NCBI GenBank assembly: GCA_900143615.1
Contig: FREU01000002.1
Coordinates: forward strand, 786,663 to 850,662
DNA: 64,000 nucleotides
Origin: Rhodobacteraceae bacterium Alg231-30
Lineage (GTDB): Bacteria > Pseudomonadota > Alphaproteobacteria > Rhodobacterales > Rhodobacteraceae
Reading direction: 5' to 3'
Part shown: one piece after another, positions 46,695 to 56,247 of the stretch
Position numbering within the stretch: the first letter of the stretch is position 1
How the letters are laid out: each line of letters opens with the position of its first letter
Notes under the pieces: generated by a model
What the model was told of the DNA's origin: nothing
What the model saw: the letters and a program-made list of their open reading frames with translations, nothing else
The model's database searches: none
Program-made: the position numbers and the translations under genes

Positions 46695-47524
46695 GACATA
46701 ATCGCGGCGCGGGTGGCCTTATCAACCTCAGGGCGCTTGCCAAACCAACGCTCAAATCCTGGAACTGCCTGATATAGCAGCATTCCCAGCCCATCCACGC
46801 TGACGCAGCCTTTGGCGCGTGCTGCCTTAAGCAAATCTGTTTCCAGCGGTGAATAGACCAAGTCTGTTACCACCGTATCGGCGCGCAAACCGTCCAGAGA
46901 TATTTTGAGGTCTGGCTTGCCCGACATCCCAAGTGAGGTGGTGTTCACCAGCGTATCGGCCTGTTCAATGATATTTGCGGCCTGAACCCAATCGACCACT
47001 TTGACCCGCGCGCCAAAGTCTTCGCGCAACTTATCTGCGCGGGCACGCGTGCGGTTGGTCAACAGAATTTCAGGTGTTCCCGCGTCCAGAAGGGATGCAA
47101 CAACTGCGCGCGCCGCGCCGCCTGCGCCTAAAACCACTGCAGGGCCTGCGTCCGCGTGCCAATCCGGTGCACCGTTGCGCAGGTTTTCGATAAACCCGTA
47201 ACCGTCGGTGTTGTCCCCAAGGATTGTACCATCCGCTTTGAACGTCAGCGTATTAATCGCGCCAATCAGAGAAGCGCGGTCTGTGACCTGATCTACAAGC
47301 TCTAGAATACGCACCTTGTGGGGAATGGTCACGTTTGCGCCAACGAAGCCCATTTTGGGCATTTGTTGCAGAACAGTCTCCAAGTCGTCTGCTTCGACGT
47401 GCAAAGGCACCATGTGACCTTTGATGCCATAGGTTTTGAGCCAATGCCCGTGCAGCTGTGGCGATTTAGAATGGGCTATCGGGTTCCCAATCACACCCGC
47501 AAGCGGGATTTTAGGCAAATTCAT
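46691..47524 (-). CDS. aroE: Shikimate dehydrogenase
   Basis: NADPH-dependent reduction of 3-dehydroshikimate in aromatic amino acid synthesis. 277 aa, normal length. Family segments: GVIGNPIAHSKSPQLH, GANVTIPHK with the catalytic Lys, NTLTFKADGTILGDNTDGYGFI with the catalytic Asp, and the nucleotide-binding VVLGAGGAARAV. ATG at 47524 overlaps the maf stop by four bases. It sits in the maf-aroE-coaE-dnaQ run, an order common around alphaproteobacterial origins. Confidence 0.97.
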   Translation of the reverse strand: MNLPKIPLAGVIGNPIAHSKSPQLHGHWLKTYGIKGHMVPLHVEADDLETVLQQMPKMGFVGANVTIPHKVRILELVDQVTDRASLIGAINTLTFKADGTILGDNTDGYGFIENLRNGAPDWHADAGPAVVLGAGGAARAVVASLLDAGTPEILLTNRTRARADKLREDFGARVKVVDWVQAANIIEQADTLVNTTSLGMSGKPDLKISLDGLRADTVVTDLVYSPLETDLLKAARAKGCVSVDGLGMLLYQAVPGFERWFGKRPEVDKATRAAIMS

Positions 47525-48120
47525 TTCTCAAGCTCCCCCCTCAGGGTCAAATAAGACAGTATCTCCACTAAGGGCATACCAAGAACTGTGAAATAATCAC
47601 CATCGATTTTTTCAAACAGCCGCACGCCTTCCTCTTCCAACTTATATCCACCCACTGAAAACCGGATGCTGTCCCAATTGCGATCAAGATATGCGTCTAA
47701 GAACGCATCGCTGAAATCTCGCATCGTCAGGCGCACAGTACCTGTGAAGCGCCACAGAGGTTCCCCGTCCATATATATGACAGAGGCGGACAGTAATTTA
47801 TGACGCTGGCCCCGCAAACGCATCAGCTGTTCCCGGGCATCTTGCACGTTTTGAGGCTTGGAAAAAATCTCACCTTGGAAATCCAACACCTGATCACAGC
47901 CTAAAACCATCGCTCCGGCGGATTTTGAGCTACCTTTGCGCGCTTTGGCCTCAGCCAGCGCATCCACAATCTTATCTGGTTGCGCGCCGTCTGCTGTCAG
48001 GGCGCGGCGGATCATTTCTTCGTCCACTTTCACCGGCAGGACATCAAAATCCACACAGGCATTTTGCAGCAGCTGCGCACGAATTTCGGAACCAGAAGCT
48101 AAGATCAGGCGGTGAGACAT
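47521..48120 (-). CDS. maf: Maf-family nucleotide pyrophosphatase
   Basis: 199 aa. The opening LILASGSEIRAQLLQNA is the family signature, followed by VDEEMIRR and LGCDQVLDFQGEIF. Maf proteins hydrolyse non-canonical or modified nucleoside triphosphates; the exact substrate subclass cannot be told. ATG at 48120 is chosen over the frame from 48192 since the extension overlaps the origin region. A DnaA box overlaps the start codon at 48120-48128. Confidence 0.93.
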   Translation of the reverse strand: MSHRLILASGSEIRAQLLQNACVDFDVLPVKVDEEMIRRALTADGAQPDKIVDALAEAKARKGSSKSAGAMVLGCDQVLDFQGEIFSKPQNVQDAREQLMRLRGQRHKLLSASVIYMDGEPLWRFTGTVRLTMRDFSDAFLDAYLDRNWDSIRFSVGGYKLEEEGVRLFEKIDGDYFTVLGMPLVEILSYLTLRGELEK

Positions 48121-48533
48121 GTGGATAATTCCGTGGAAAAGGGATGGAACGACTCTGGTATCCTTATTGTAGAGTTTCACGGAAATCCGCAAGTTGGGGA
48201 AACTTTGGAAATCTCAGGGAAAACTCTGCCGATTCCTGCACGGTGGATGGGGATAACTTTTGCCTTGGGATGACTGTCGAACATACCGTTTCATCAACAA
48301 AGTTATCCACAGATTGATCCGATTCTTAAATTATCTAATCTATTGAAATAAAGAAACAAAAATACCAGACGTAAGAATATTTCGTGCGGCCTCTTTTTTT
48401 CTGTCCCATTGTGGATAAGTCTCTGGAAGAGTCAATAATCCCAAGCTTTTGACCACACTACAAAATCATCAACCTTTTCTATTTTTCTTTGATTATTTAG
48501 AAGGGGGATATCGACCCAAAAGGACCAAACCAC
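48121..48533. other. Probable chromosomal replication origin (oriC)
   Basis: A 413-base region without genes between the divergent maf and hemJ genes. It has two perfect DnaA boxes (TTATCCACA at 48303-48311, TGTGGATAA at 48410-48418), a third at 48120-48128 over the maf start codon, and one with a mismatch (TGGGGATAA at 48248-48256). An AT-rich stretch (48320-48365) is a candidate unwinding element. Four GANTC sites (48151, 48231, 48321, 48429) fit CcrM control. Flanks of maf and, further right, parA-parB with parS are the usual origin neighbourhood. Confidence 0.85.
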
Positions 48534-48995
48534 ATGATCGATTTTCTCATCGATTTTCTGCTCGACTATTATCTTTGGATTCTCTCGCTCCACATCATGG
48601 CAGTGATTTCGTGGATGGCAGGTTTGTTCTATCTTCCGCGTCTCTTCGTGTATCACGTCGAGCATGCGCAGAAGGGTGATAACCTTGATGAGACCCTCAA
48701 GATCATGGAGTACAAACTTCAACGCTACATCATGGCGCCTGCAAGCGTCGTAGCGTGGGTTGCAGGGCTTGCTTTGGTCTTCACCCCTGGAATTGTCGAC
48801 TGGGGCTCTGTGTGGCCTTACACGAAGGCTGCCTGCGTTATTGCGATGACAGCTTACGATCACTGGCTGCTTCAGATGCGTAAGAAATTTGGGCGTGGCG
48901 ACAACACCCTTACGGGTCGCCAGTATCGATTTGCCAATGAAATTCCGACAATCCTGATGATTGTGATCGTGCTGTCGGTTGTTCTGAAATTCTGA
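48534..48995 (+). CDS. hemJ: HemJ, protoporphyrinogen oxidase (membrane)
   Basis: Four-helix membrane protein of 153 aa that oxidises protoporphyrinogen IX in many Gram-negatives lacking HemG/HemY oxidase. The helix LWILSLHIMAVISWMAGLFYLPRLFVYH carries the conserved histidines, then APASVVAWVAGLALV and a third/fourth segment follow. ATG at 48534 follows AAGGACC. It is the first gene right of the origin and precedes rho by 122 bases. Confidence 0.94.
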   Translation: MIDFLIDFLLDYYLWILSLHIMAVISWMAGLFYLPRLFVYHVEHAQKGDNLDETLKIMEYKLQRYIMAPASVVAWVAGLALVFTPGIVDWGSVWPYTKAACVIAMTAYDHWLLQMRKKFGRGDNTLTGRQYRFANEIPTILMIVIVLSVVLKF

Positions 48996-49117
48996 GTTGA
49001 TTGACTCGACGCAGTTGAATGCCTAGATAGGATTCTAGCTGGCCCGTCCGGGCTAAGCGCTTTCCGTATTCAGACCCCATGACCTGTCCCCCCTCGGGGC
49101 AGCCGCAGGATATTTTT

Positions 49118-50389
49118 ATGACCGAAGAAACACTCGCCCTTGCAGATCTCAAGAAACAGAGCCCCGCGGCTTTGTTGTCGATGGCTGAAGAGCTTGAGAT
49201 CGAAAACGCCTCGACCATGCGCAAAGGCGAGATGATGTTCCAAATTCTGCGAGAACGCGCAGATGACGGTTGGGAAATCTCTGGTGACGGTGTTCTAGAA
49301 GTGTTGCAGGACGGCTTTGGCTTTCTGCGCTCACCGGAAGCGAACTATCTTTCCGGGCCTGACGATATTTATGTCTCTCCAGAAATGATCCGCAAACATT
49401 CCTTGCGCACTGGTGACACCATTGACGGTGAAATCAAAGCGCCTGAGGACACAGAGCGTTACTTTGCGCTGACCAACGTCGCGCTGATCAACTTTGAAGA
49501 GCCAGAAAAAGCGCGTCACAAAATTGCGTTTGATAACCTCACTCCACTCTATCCGGATGAGCGTCTGAAGATGGAGATCGAAGATCCAACTATCAAAGAC
49601 AAATCCGCACGTGTGATCGATCTGGTGGCACCGATCGGGAAAGGCCAGCGTTCGCTGATCGTTGCGCCGCCACGGACTGGTAAAACCGTAATCCTGCAGA
49701 ACATCGCGCATTCGATCGAAGCAAACCATCCAGAATGTTATTTGATCGTTCTGCTGATCGATGAACGCCCTGAAGAAGTGACCGACATGCAGCGCTCTGT
49801 GAAGGGCGAAGTGATTTCTTCAACCTTTGATGAACCTGCGACACGCCACGTTGCTGTGTCCGAGATGGTCATCGAAAAAGCCAAGCGTCTGGTCGAACAT
49901 AAACGAGATGTTGTTATCCTTCTCGATTCGATCACAAGACTTGGTAGAGCCTTCAACACCGTTGTGCCGTCTTCTGGTAAAGTTTTGACGGGTGGTGTGG
50001 ACGCCAACGCCTTGCAGCGCCCCAAGCGTTTCTTTGGTGCGGCGCGAAACATCGAAGAAGGTGGGTCCCTGACCATTATCTCAACCGCGCTGATCGACAC
50101 AGGCTCGCGAATGGACGAAGTCATCTTTGAAGAATTCAAGGGTACAGGTAACTCTGAGATCGTTCTGGATCGCAAAGTGGCGGACAAACGTGTCTTCCCA
50201 GCGATCGACATTCTCAAGTCGGGCACGCGGAAAGAAGAGCTGTTGGTTGACAAGGTTGATCTGGCGAAAACATTCGTTCTGCGCCGCATCCTGAACCCAA
50301 TGGGGACCACCGACGGTGTCGAGTTCTTGCTGGGCAAACTAAAGCAAACCAAATCCAACGCCGAGTTCTTTGACTCGATGAACACCTAA
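49118..50389 (+). CDS. rho: Transcription termination factor Rho
   Basis: Hexameric RNA-dependent helicase that ends transcription. 423 aa, typical length. The N-terminal helix and cold-shock-like RNA-binding domain ([21 protein letters not shown]) precede the ATPase with Walker [19 protein letters not shown], and [15 protein letters not shown] at 49118 begins [13 protein letters not shown]; upstream in-frame residues look untranslated. The 122-base leader has a small GGCCCGTCCGGGC-type inverted repeat but I cannot define a regulatory element. Confidence 0.98.
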   Translation: MTEETLALADLKKQSPAALLSMAEELEIENASTMRKGEMMFQILRERADDGWEISGDGVLEVLQDGFGFLRSPEANYLSGPDDIYVSPEMIRKHSLRTGDTIDGEIKAPEDTERYFALTNVALINFEEPEKARHKIAFDNLTPLYPDERLKMEIEDPTIKDKSARVIDLVAPIGKGQRSLIVAPPRTGKTVILQNIAHSIEANHPECYLIVLLIDERPEEVTDMQRSVKGEVISSTFDEPATRHVAVSEMVIEKAKRLVEHKRDVVILLDSITRLGRAFNTVVPSSGKVLTGGVDANALQRPKRFFGAARNIEEGGSLTIISTALIDTGSRMDEVIFEEFKGTGNSEIVLDRKVADKRVFPAIDILKSGTRKEELLVDKVDLAKTFVLRRILNPMGTTDGVEFLLGKLKQTKSNAEFFDSMNT

Positions 50390-50399
50390 GGGTCGCGCG

Positions 50400-51698
50400 A
50401 TGGCTTACGAGCCGGACACAATTTTCGCCTTAGCAACGGCCCCCGGTAAAGCGGGGGTCGCTGTCGTTCGGATATCCGGTTCTTTGGCGGCATTGGCAGG
50501 TCAGACGTTGTTTGGCGCATTGCCGGACCCGCGCATGGCCTCGTTGCGGTTGCTGAAGGATCGCGAAGGTCGCCGGTTGGATCAGGCGCTTGTGTTGTAT
50601 TTTCAGAAAAACAGCAGCTTTACCGGAGAAGATGTTGTTGAATTACATCTTCATGGCTCAGTTGCTGTTGTGAACGCTGTGTTGCGCGAATTGTCGGACA
50701 TGGATGGTTTGCGCTTGGCGGAGGCGGGAGAGTTCACCCGTCGTGCGCTAGAGAACGGATGTTTGGACTTGGCCCAGGTTGAAGGGCTGGCTGATTTAAT
50801 TGACGCCGAAACCGAAGCGCAACGCCGTCAGGCGCTGCGTGTTCTGTCTGGTGATCTTGGCAATCTCGCCGGTGGCTGGCGCGCAGATCTTATTCGTGCG
50901 GCTGCCTTGATCGAAGCGACAATTGATTTCGCAGACGAAGACGTGCCGGTGGATGTGACGCCGGAAGTGAACGAACTGTTGGCTGGGGTACGAACGCAGC
51001 TGGATTCCGAAATTGCCGGTGTCCAAACAGCAGAGCGCATACGAACAGGATTTGAGGTGGCTATCCTTGGTGCGCCAAATGTTGGCAAGTCAACTTTGTT
51101 GAATGCTTTGGCAGGCCGTGAGGCGGCGATCACCTCGGAATACGCAGGTACGACGCGTGATGTGATCGAAGTACGGATGGAGTTGAACGGCTTACCAGTG
51201 ACTTTGCTTGATACAGCAGGGCTGCGCGAAACCGAAGATTTCGTAGAAGGCATAGGTATTCAAAGGGCGCGGGAACGGGCGGAAGCTGCAGACCTTCGGA
51301 TTTTCCTGTCCTCCGCGGATGAGTTTCCTGATTTTGAACCTTTACCCTCAGATGTCGTGCGTTTTGCAAAAGCGGATACTTTGGACAATCCAGAGAATGC
51401 AATTTCCGGGGCGACTGGGTTTGGCGTTTCTGAGCTTGTAGCTGAAGTGACCGAGAAACTGTCCGAGCGGGCAGGGCGATCTGGAATTGCAACGCGCGAG
51501 CGGCATCGTGTGGCGATGACGCGGGCCTCGGAGTCTCTGGACGCAGCACGCGCCGTTTTGGCTTTGGGACCGGAGCACTATGATATTGGAGCCGAAGAAC
51601 TGCGCACCGCGATTCGGGCGCTTGATTCGATTGTTGGCCGTGTGGATGTTGAAAACCTTTTGGATGAGATTTTTTCGAGCTTCTGCATTGGTAAGTAG
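50400..51698 (+). CDS. mnmE: MnmE, tRNA modification GTPase
   Basis: With MnmG installs carboxymethylaminomethyl groups on U34 of some tRNAs. 432 aa, normal length. N-terminal tetrahydrofolate domain ([22 protein letters not shown]), G-domain P-loop [12 protein letters not shown], and the C-terminal catalytic CIGK are all visible. ATG at 50400, 10 bases after rho. Its partner mnmG follows in 3 bases. Confidence 0.98.
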   Translation: MAYEPDTIFALATAPGKAGVAVVRISGSLAALAGQTLFGALPDPRMASLRLLKDREGRRLDQALVLYFQKNSSFTGEDVVELHLHGSVAVVNAVLRELSDMDGLRLAEAGEFTRRALENGCLDLAQVEGLADLIDAETEAQRRQALRVLSGDLGNLAGGWRADLIRAAALIEATIDFADEDVPVDVTPEVNELLAGVRTQLDSEIAGVQTAERIRTGFEVAILGAPNVGKSTLLNALAGREAAITSEYAGTTRDVIEVRMELNGLPVTLLDTAGLRETEDFVEGIGIQRARERAEAADLRIFLSSADEFPDFEPLPSDVVRFAKADTLDNPENAISGATGFGVSELVAEVTEKLSERAGRSGIATRERHRVAMTRASESLDAARAVLALGPEHYDIGAEELRTAIRALDSIVGRVDVENLLDEIFSSFCIGK

Positions 51699-51701
51699 GG
51701 A

Positions 51702-53573
51702 GTGTTTCACGTGAAACATTTTGACGTCGTTGTTGTTGGTGGTGGACACGCTGGTACGGATGCGGCCCACGCGGCTGCGCGGATGGGCGCGAAAACTGCA
51801 TTGATAACACTTAAGACTTCGGGGATTGGTGTGATGTCCTGTAATCCGGCCATTGGCGGATTGGGCAAAGGCCACCTTGTGCGTGAAATTGATGCCTTGG
51901 ATGGATTGATGGGGCGTGTTGCAGATCGCGCAGGAATTCAGTTCCGATTGCTAAACCGCCGAAAGGGTCCTGCGGTGCAGGGTCCCAGAGCGCAAGCAGA
52001 TCGCAAAATCTACCGCGAGACCATGCTCGCCGAAATTCAGGCAACGCCAAATTTGACGGTGATCGAAGGCGAAGCCACCGATTTTCGTATGGAAGGTGAG
52101 GCCGTCCGGGGCATTATCTTGGACGATGGTAGCGAGATTTCTGCGCATGCAGTTGTTCTAACAACCGGAACATTTTTGCGGGGTGTTATCCATATTGGGG
52201 ATGTCTCGCGACCCGGTGGGCGCATGGGTGACAAACCCTCTGTTAAACTAGCAGAGCGGATTGATAGTTTTGAATTGCCTTTGGGGCGTCTGAAAACCGG
52301 GACGCCACCTCGTCTGGATGGTAAATCTATCAAATGGGATTTGCTTGAATCCCAGCCTGGGGATGAAGACCCCGCGATGTTCTCCTTCCTGAACAAATCT
52401 CCTTCTGCGCGTCAAATTTCCTGTGGGATCACACATACAAACGAAAAGACCCACGAAATTATCCGCGAAAACCTAGGACGCTCCGCCATGTACGGCGGAC
52501 ATATTGAGGGCGTCGGACCTCGCTATTGCCCGTCCATCGAGGATAAAATCGTTCGGTTTGCAGACAAAACCTCTCATCAGGTGTTTCTAGAGCCCGAGGG
52601 ATTGGATGATTCAACGGTCTATCCAAATGGGATTTCGACATCGTTGCCAGTTGATGTGCAGGAAGCCTATGTGCATTCGATGTATGGTTTAGAAGACTGC
52701 AAAATCATTCAGCCGGGTTATGCGATTGAATATGACTATGTCGATCCGCGGGCATTAGATGCGGCTTTGGCAGTTAAGACTGTCCCAGGTCTATATCTAG
52801 CGGGTCAGATCAACGGAACTACCGGATATGAGGAGGCAGCAGCTCAAGGTCTGGTCGCCGGTTTGAATGCGGCCTTGTCATCGCAAGGGCGCGAGGCGCA
52901 TTATTTTAGCCGATCTGACAGCTATATCGGTGTCATGGTGGATGATCTGATCACGCGGGGTGTGTCCGAACCTTATCGCATGTTTACGTCGCGCGCTGAA
53001 TTCCGTCTTTCTCTGCGTGCGGACAATGCGGATCAACGGCTTACACCTATTGGAACAGAGCTTGGTTTGGTGGGGGAAACCCGTCAGCAGATCTTTGATG
53101 ACAAGTATGAGCGCTTGCTAGCCGGCAAGGCGCTTTTGCAAGATCGCGAATTCTCACCCAAGCAAATCAACGCAAGTGGTATTTCCGTCAATCAAGATGG
53201 TAAGAAACGTACAGCTTTTGTTGTTTTGGGATTTCCCAATGTGACGTTTTCGAACTTGCTTGGCTTGGATGAACGTTTTGAAAGTGTGGAGTCTGAAATT
53301 CGGCTCCAATTGGAGCGCGATGCGCTTTATGCCAACTATATCGATCGTCAGCAGCGCGATGTTGACGCTATGCGTCGCGACGAGAATCAACGTATTCCCA
53401 GCAATTTTGATTTCGATGTGATTGATGGGCTGTCAAACGAGTTGAAACTTAAACTCAATGCCACGCGGCCCGTGAATTTAGGGCAGGCAGGGCGCATTGA
53501 TGGTATGACACCCGCTGCTTTAACTCTGCTCTTGGCGCGATTGCGCAGCTTACAAAAGGAAAAATCTGCGTAA
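51702..53573 (+). CDS. mnmG: MnmG, tRNA modification FAD enzyme
   Basis: FAD-dependent partner of MnmE in tRNA U34 modification. 623 aa, normal length. FAD-binding [17 protein letters not shown] at the start, then [11 protein letters not shown] and the [21 protein letters not shown] segment. The start GTG at 51702 lies in a perfect parS site, so the N-terminus reads MFHVKH, a sequence dictated by parS. It is followed by rsmG with a one-base stop-start overlap (TAATG). Confidence 0.98.
   Translation: MFHVKHFDVVVVGGGHAGTDAAHAAARMGAKTALITLKTSGIGVMSCNPAIGGLGKGHLVREIDALDGLMGRVADRAGIQFRLLNRRKGPAVQGPRAQADRKIYRETMLAEIQATPNLTVIEGEATDFRMEGEAVRGIILDDGSEISAHAVVLTTGTFLRGVIHIGDVSRPGGRMGDKPSVKLAERIDSFELPLGRLKTGTPPRLDGKSIKWDLLESQPGDEDPAMFSFLNKSPSARQISCGITHTNEKTHEIIRENLGRSAMYGGHIEGVGPRYCPSIEDKIVRFADKTSHQVFLEPEGLDDSTVYPNGISTSLPVDVQEAYVHSMYGLEDCKIIQPGYAIEYDYVDPRALDAALAVKTVPGLYLAGQINGTTGYEEAAAQGLVAGLNAALSSQGREAHYFSRSDSYIGVMVDDLITRGVSEPYRMFTSRAEFRLSLRADNADQRLTPIGTELGLVGETRQQIFDDKYERLLAGKALLQDREFSPKQINASGISVNQDGKKRTAFVVLGFPNVTFSNLLGLDERFESVESEIRLQLERDALYANYIDRQQRDVDAMRRDENQRIPSNFDFDVIDGLSNELKLKLNATRPVNLGQAGRIDGMTPAALTLLLARLRSLQKEKSA
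51703..51718. promoter_or_regulatory. parS site at the start of mnmG
   Basis: TGTTTCACGTGAAACA, a perfect 16-bp ParB-binding palindrome. The first T is the T of the mnmG GTG start codon, so the ParB site is also coding sequence for MFHVKH. It lies 3.2 kb right of the origin and 2.5 kb left of parA. Confidence 0.97.
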
Positions 53574-54196
53574 TGACGGATGCGGATCACGTATTGGCAC
53601 AAATCAATGTTTCACGTGAAACATCTGAACGCCTAAAAACTCTGGCGGATCTCTTGGTTAAGTGGAATCCACGCATCAATTTGGTTTCGAAGTCCACAAT
53701 TGAGCATTTATGGACCCGGCATATTCTCGATTCTGCTCAGATTTTTCAGCTATCCCACGCAAATTGTGCGCATTGGGTAGATATAGGTAGCGGCGGGGGC
53801 TTTCCCGGTTTGGTAGTCGCGTTGATGGTCGCGGAAGCCAACGGCCCCCAAAACGTGACTTTGATTGAAAGTGATCAACGTAAATGTGCCTTTTTGCGCA
53901 CCGTCCTGCGTGAGACTGGGGTCTCTGCCAAGGTGGTTAGCGAGAGAATCGAAGCCGTTGAACCTCAGAAAGCAGATATTTTGTCGGCCCGCGCGCTTGC
54001 AGATTTGCCTCTTTTACTGGATTTCGCGCATCGACATTTGGCCGTCGGCGGGTTTTGTGTGTTTCCAAAGGGGGCAACATGGGAAAAAGAGGTCGAAGCC
54101 GCACGGAAGTCGTGGTCATTCGATCTTGAGGTGATACAAAGCATAACTGAACCCCAAGCCGTAATTCTGAAGGTCGGAGAGCTGCTACGTGTCTGA
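53573..54196 (+). CDS. rsmG: RsmG, 16S rRNA G527 methyltransferase
   Basis: S-adenosylmethionine-dependent methyltransferase for 16S rRNA. 207 aa, normal length. The SAM-binding [12 protein letters not shown] motif is near residue 65, after the VSRET near residue 13, which is encoded by the second parS site. Its stop overlaps the parA GTG start region by 8 bases, so it is in the parA transcription unit. Confidence 0.96.
   Translation: MTDADHVLAQINVSRETSERLKTLADLLVKWNPRINLVSKSTIEHLWTRHILDSAQIFQLSHANCAHWVDIGSGGGFPGLVVALMVAEANGPQNVTLIESDQRKCAFLRTVLRETGVSAKVVSERIEAVEPQKADILSARALADLPLLLDFAHRHLAVGGFCVFPKGATWEKEVEAARKSWSFDLEVIQSITEPQAVILKVGELLRV
53608..53623. promoter_or_regulatory. parS site inside rsmG
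   Basis: A second perfect TGTTTCACGTGAAACA, 1.9 kb right of the first. Read in frame it encodes most of NVSRET near the RsmG N-terminus. It is 0.6 kb before parA. Confidence 0.97.
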
Positions 54197-54998
54197 TCCC
54201 ACGCGCCCCAAGGGCCCGAAAATCATCGCCATTGCGAACCAAAAGGGCGGGGTTGGCAAAACCACGACCACAATCAATCTCGCAGCCGCGCTGGCCGAAG
54301 AAAATTGCCGCGTTCTCTTGGTTGATCTTGACCCACAGGGTAACGCCTCAACCGGTCTTGGGATCGATGACGAGCTTCGCGATTACACGACCTACGATCT
54401 TTTGGTTGATGACGTCGATCTGGATGATGTCATTCAGCCCACTGACAATGATGGATTGTTCATAATTCCAGCAACGGTGGACCTTAGCTCGGCCGATATT
54501 GAGCTCATTTCAAACGAAAAACGCAGTTTTCTTTTGCATGATGCGTTGCGCCAACCGGCCATGGACGCATATGAGCTCGACTATATTCTGATCGATTGTC
54601 CGCCTTCGCTAAACCTTTTGACCGTCAACGCGATGATCGCAGCGCATTCGGTATTGATCCCGCTGCAAAGTGAATTCTTTGCGCTGGAAGGTTTGTCTCA
54701 GCTTATGCTGACGGTGCGCGAAGTGCGTCAGACGGCCAATACAGAACTGAGAATTGAAGGCGTGGTTCTGACGATGTTTGATGCGCGCAACAACCTGTCG
54801 CAACAGGTTGAAGAGGATGCGCGAGACAACCTTCGCGACCTGGTCTTCGAGACAAAAATTCCACGAAATGTGCGTGTTTCCGAAGCTCCCTCTTTCGCCC
54901 AGTCGGTTCTTGACTATGATCCTATGTCCAAGGGGGCCAAAGCTTATCGTAAACTTGCGAAAGAGCTGTTGGAAAAACATATGGGGCGCGCTGCGTAA
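54189..54998 (+). CDS. parA: ParA, chromosome partitioning ATPase
   Basis: ParA/Soj ATPase that segregates origins using ParB-parS. 269 aa. Deviant Walker [12 protein letters not shown] near residue 20, Walker A' region [16 protein letters not shown], and the [15 protein letters not shown] segment. The start is GTG at 54189, overlapping rsmG by 8 bases. parB follows by 12 bases. Confidence 0.98.
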   Translation: MSDPTRPKGPKIIAIANQKGGVGKTTTTINLAAALAEENCRVLLVDLDPQGNASTGLGIDDELRDYTTYDLLVDDVDLDDVIQPTDNDGLFIIPATVDLSSADIELISNEKRSFLLHDALRQPAMDAYELDYILIDCPPSLNLLTVNAMIAAHSVLIPLQSEFFALEGLSQLMLTVREVRQTANTELRIEGVVLTMFDARNNLSQQVEEDARDNLRDLVFETKIPRNVRVSEAPSFAQSVLDYDPMSKGAKAYRKLAKELLEKHMGRAA

Positions 54999-55010
54999 GG
55001 AAGGCATATC

Positions 55011-55904
55011 ATGGCAAGCAAGAAGAAACCTCGTGGGTTAGGTCGTGGCCTGAGTGCCTTGATGGCGGATGTCACCGAAGACAACGCCGTTCAGACCAGC
55101 GATTCCGGGCCTCGCCGCCCGGATATGTATGTTCCGATTGAACGTATCGTTCCAAATCCTGACCAGCCACGCCGAGACTTTACGCCCGAGCAATTGGAAG
55201 AGCTTGCCAATTCGATCCGCGAAAAGGGTGTTATTCAACCTCTGATTGTTCGTGAAAAGGGTGCTAACTCATACGAGATTGTTGCGGGTGAACGCCGTTG
55301 GCGCGCTTCGCAGATGGCACAATTGCATGAGCTTCCAATTGTTGTGCGAGAGTATGACGATACCGAAGTTCTGGAAATCGCGATCATCGAGAACATTCAG
55401 CGGGCCGATCTGAACCCGGTGGAAGAGGCGATGGGCTATCGTCATCTGATGGAGAAATTCGGCCACACGCAAGAGAAGCTATCTGAGGCTTTGGGCAAGA
55501 GCCGTAGCCATATTGCAAACTTGATGCGTCTTCTCAATCTGCCCGATGATGTATTGGGGATGCTAAAAGAGGGGCATCTGTCGGCGGGACATGCGCGCGC
55601 CTTGGTGCCCAGTGACAACGCTTCCGAGCTGGCCAAGAAAGTTGTCAAAGGTGGACTATCCGTTCGCCAGACTGAAAAACTGGCGAAAAAGCCGAGCTCT
55701 CTCGTCGAGCAAAATTCAAAATCACGTCCCAAGACCCAAAAGGACGCCGACACAGTCGCGCTAGAGGGCGATCTTTCAGCGAATTTGGGCATGAAAGTTT
55801 CTGTCGATCACACAACTGGCGGCGAAAGCGGTAAAATAACCGTTTTATATCAGACACTTGATGAACTTGACGAATTGTGCCGGATCTTGACCGCTAGCCG
55901 TTAG
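55011..55904 (+). CDS. parB: ParB, chromosome partitioning protein
   Basis: Binds parS and spreads on DNA; CTPase of the ParB/Srx fold. 297 aa. N-terminal KKKPRGLGRGLSALM, the CTP-binding segment VVAGERRWRASQMA, the arginine-rich helix-turn-helix (LGKSRSHIANLMRLLNLP) and a C-terminal dimer domain (DELDELCRIL). ATG at 55011 follows AAGGAAGG. Its stop overlaps tail-to-tail with the DUF454 gene by 11 bases. Confidence 0.98.
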   Translation: MASKKKPRGLGRGLSALMADVTEDNAVQTSDSGPRRPDMYVPIERIVPNPDQPRRDFTPEQLEELANSIREKGVIQPLIVREKGANSYEIVAGERRWRASQMAQLHELPIVVREYDDTEVLEIAIIENIQRADLNPVEEAMGYRHLMEKFGHTQEKLSEALGKSRSHIANLMRLLNLPDDVLGMLKEGHLSAGHARALVPSDNASELAKKVVKGGLSVRQTEKLAKKPSSLVEQNSKSRPKTQKDADTVALEGDLSANLGMKVSVDHTTGGESGKITVLYQTLDELDELCRILTASR

Positions 55905-56247
55905 GCGGCGTCCAGATGAAAATAAGTACTGCGCTCAAAACCACTGCTTGAATGCCCAAAACCATAAGTTTGACGCCCAAAAGCAGGGAAATCGCAAAAG
56001 TAGCGACAATCGATGCGGTTGCAGCATATTTTGCGCGGGGACGGATGGCACCTCGAGTGTTCCAGTCATCGATGAGCGGACCAAAGGTTTTGTGGGTCAA
56101 CAACCAGTGATGAAGCCGCTCGGACGAGCGGCCAAAGCAAAATGCGGCCAATAGCAAAAATGGGACGGTCGGCAGCAACGGCAGGATGACACCGCCCATC
56201 GCAAGCCCGACGCAGATCAGTCCAAAGAAAGCCCAAAGATAGCGCAT
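55894..56247 (-). CDS. DUF454 (YbaN-type) inner membrane protein
   Basis: 117 aa with two to three membrane segments (AFFGLICVGLAMGGVILPLLPTVPFLLLA and a later ATASIVATFAISLLLGV). The segment LPTVPFLLLAAFCFGRSSERLHHWLL is characteristic of DUF454. Function unknown. ATG at 56247 abuts the hemW stop with no gap, so it is translated after hemW. It is convergent with parB, with an 11-base overlap. Confidence 0.9.
   Translation of the reverse strand: MRYLWAFFGLICVGLAMGGVILPLLPTVPFLLLAAFCFGRSSERLHHWLLTHKTFGPLIDDWNTRGAIRPRAKYAATASIVATFAISLLLGVKLMVLGIQAVVLSAVLIFIWTPPNG

Noticed and set aside
48173..48186. GTTTCAC-like half of a parS palindrome in the origin region
   Set aside because: Only one half matches (TTTCACGGAAA); the second arm is broken, unlike the two perfect sites in mnmG and rsmG.
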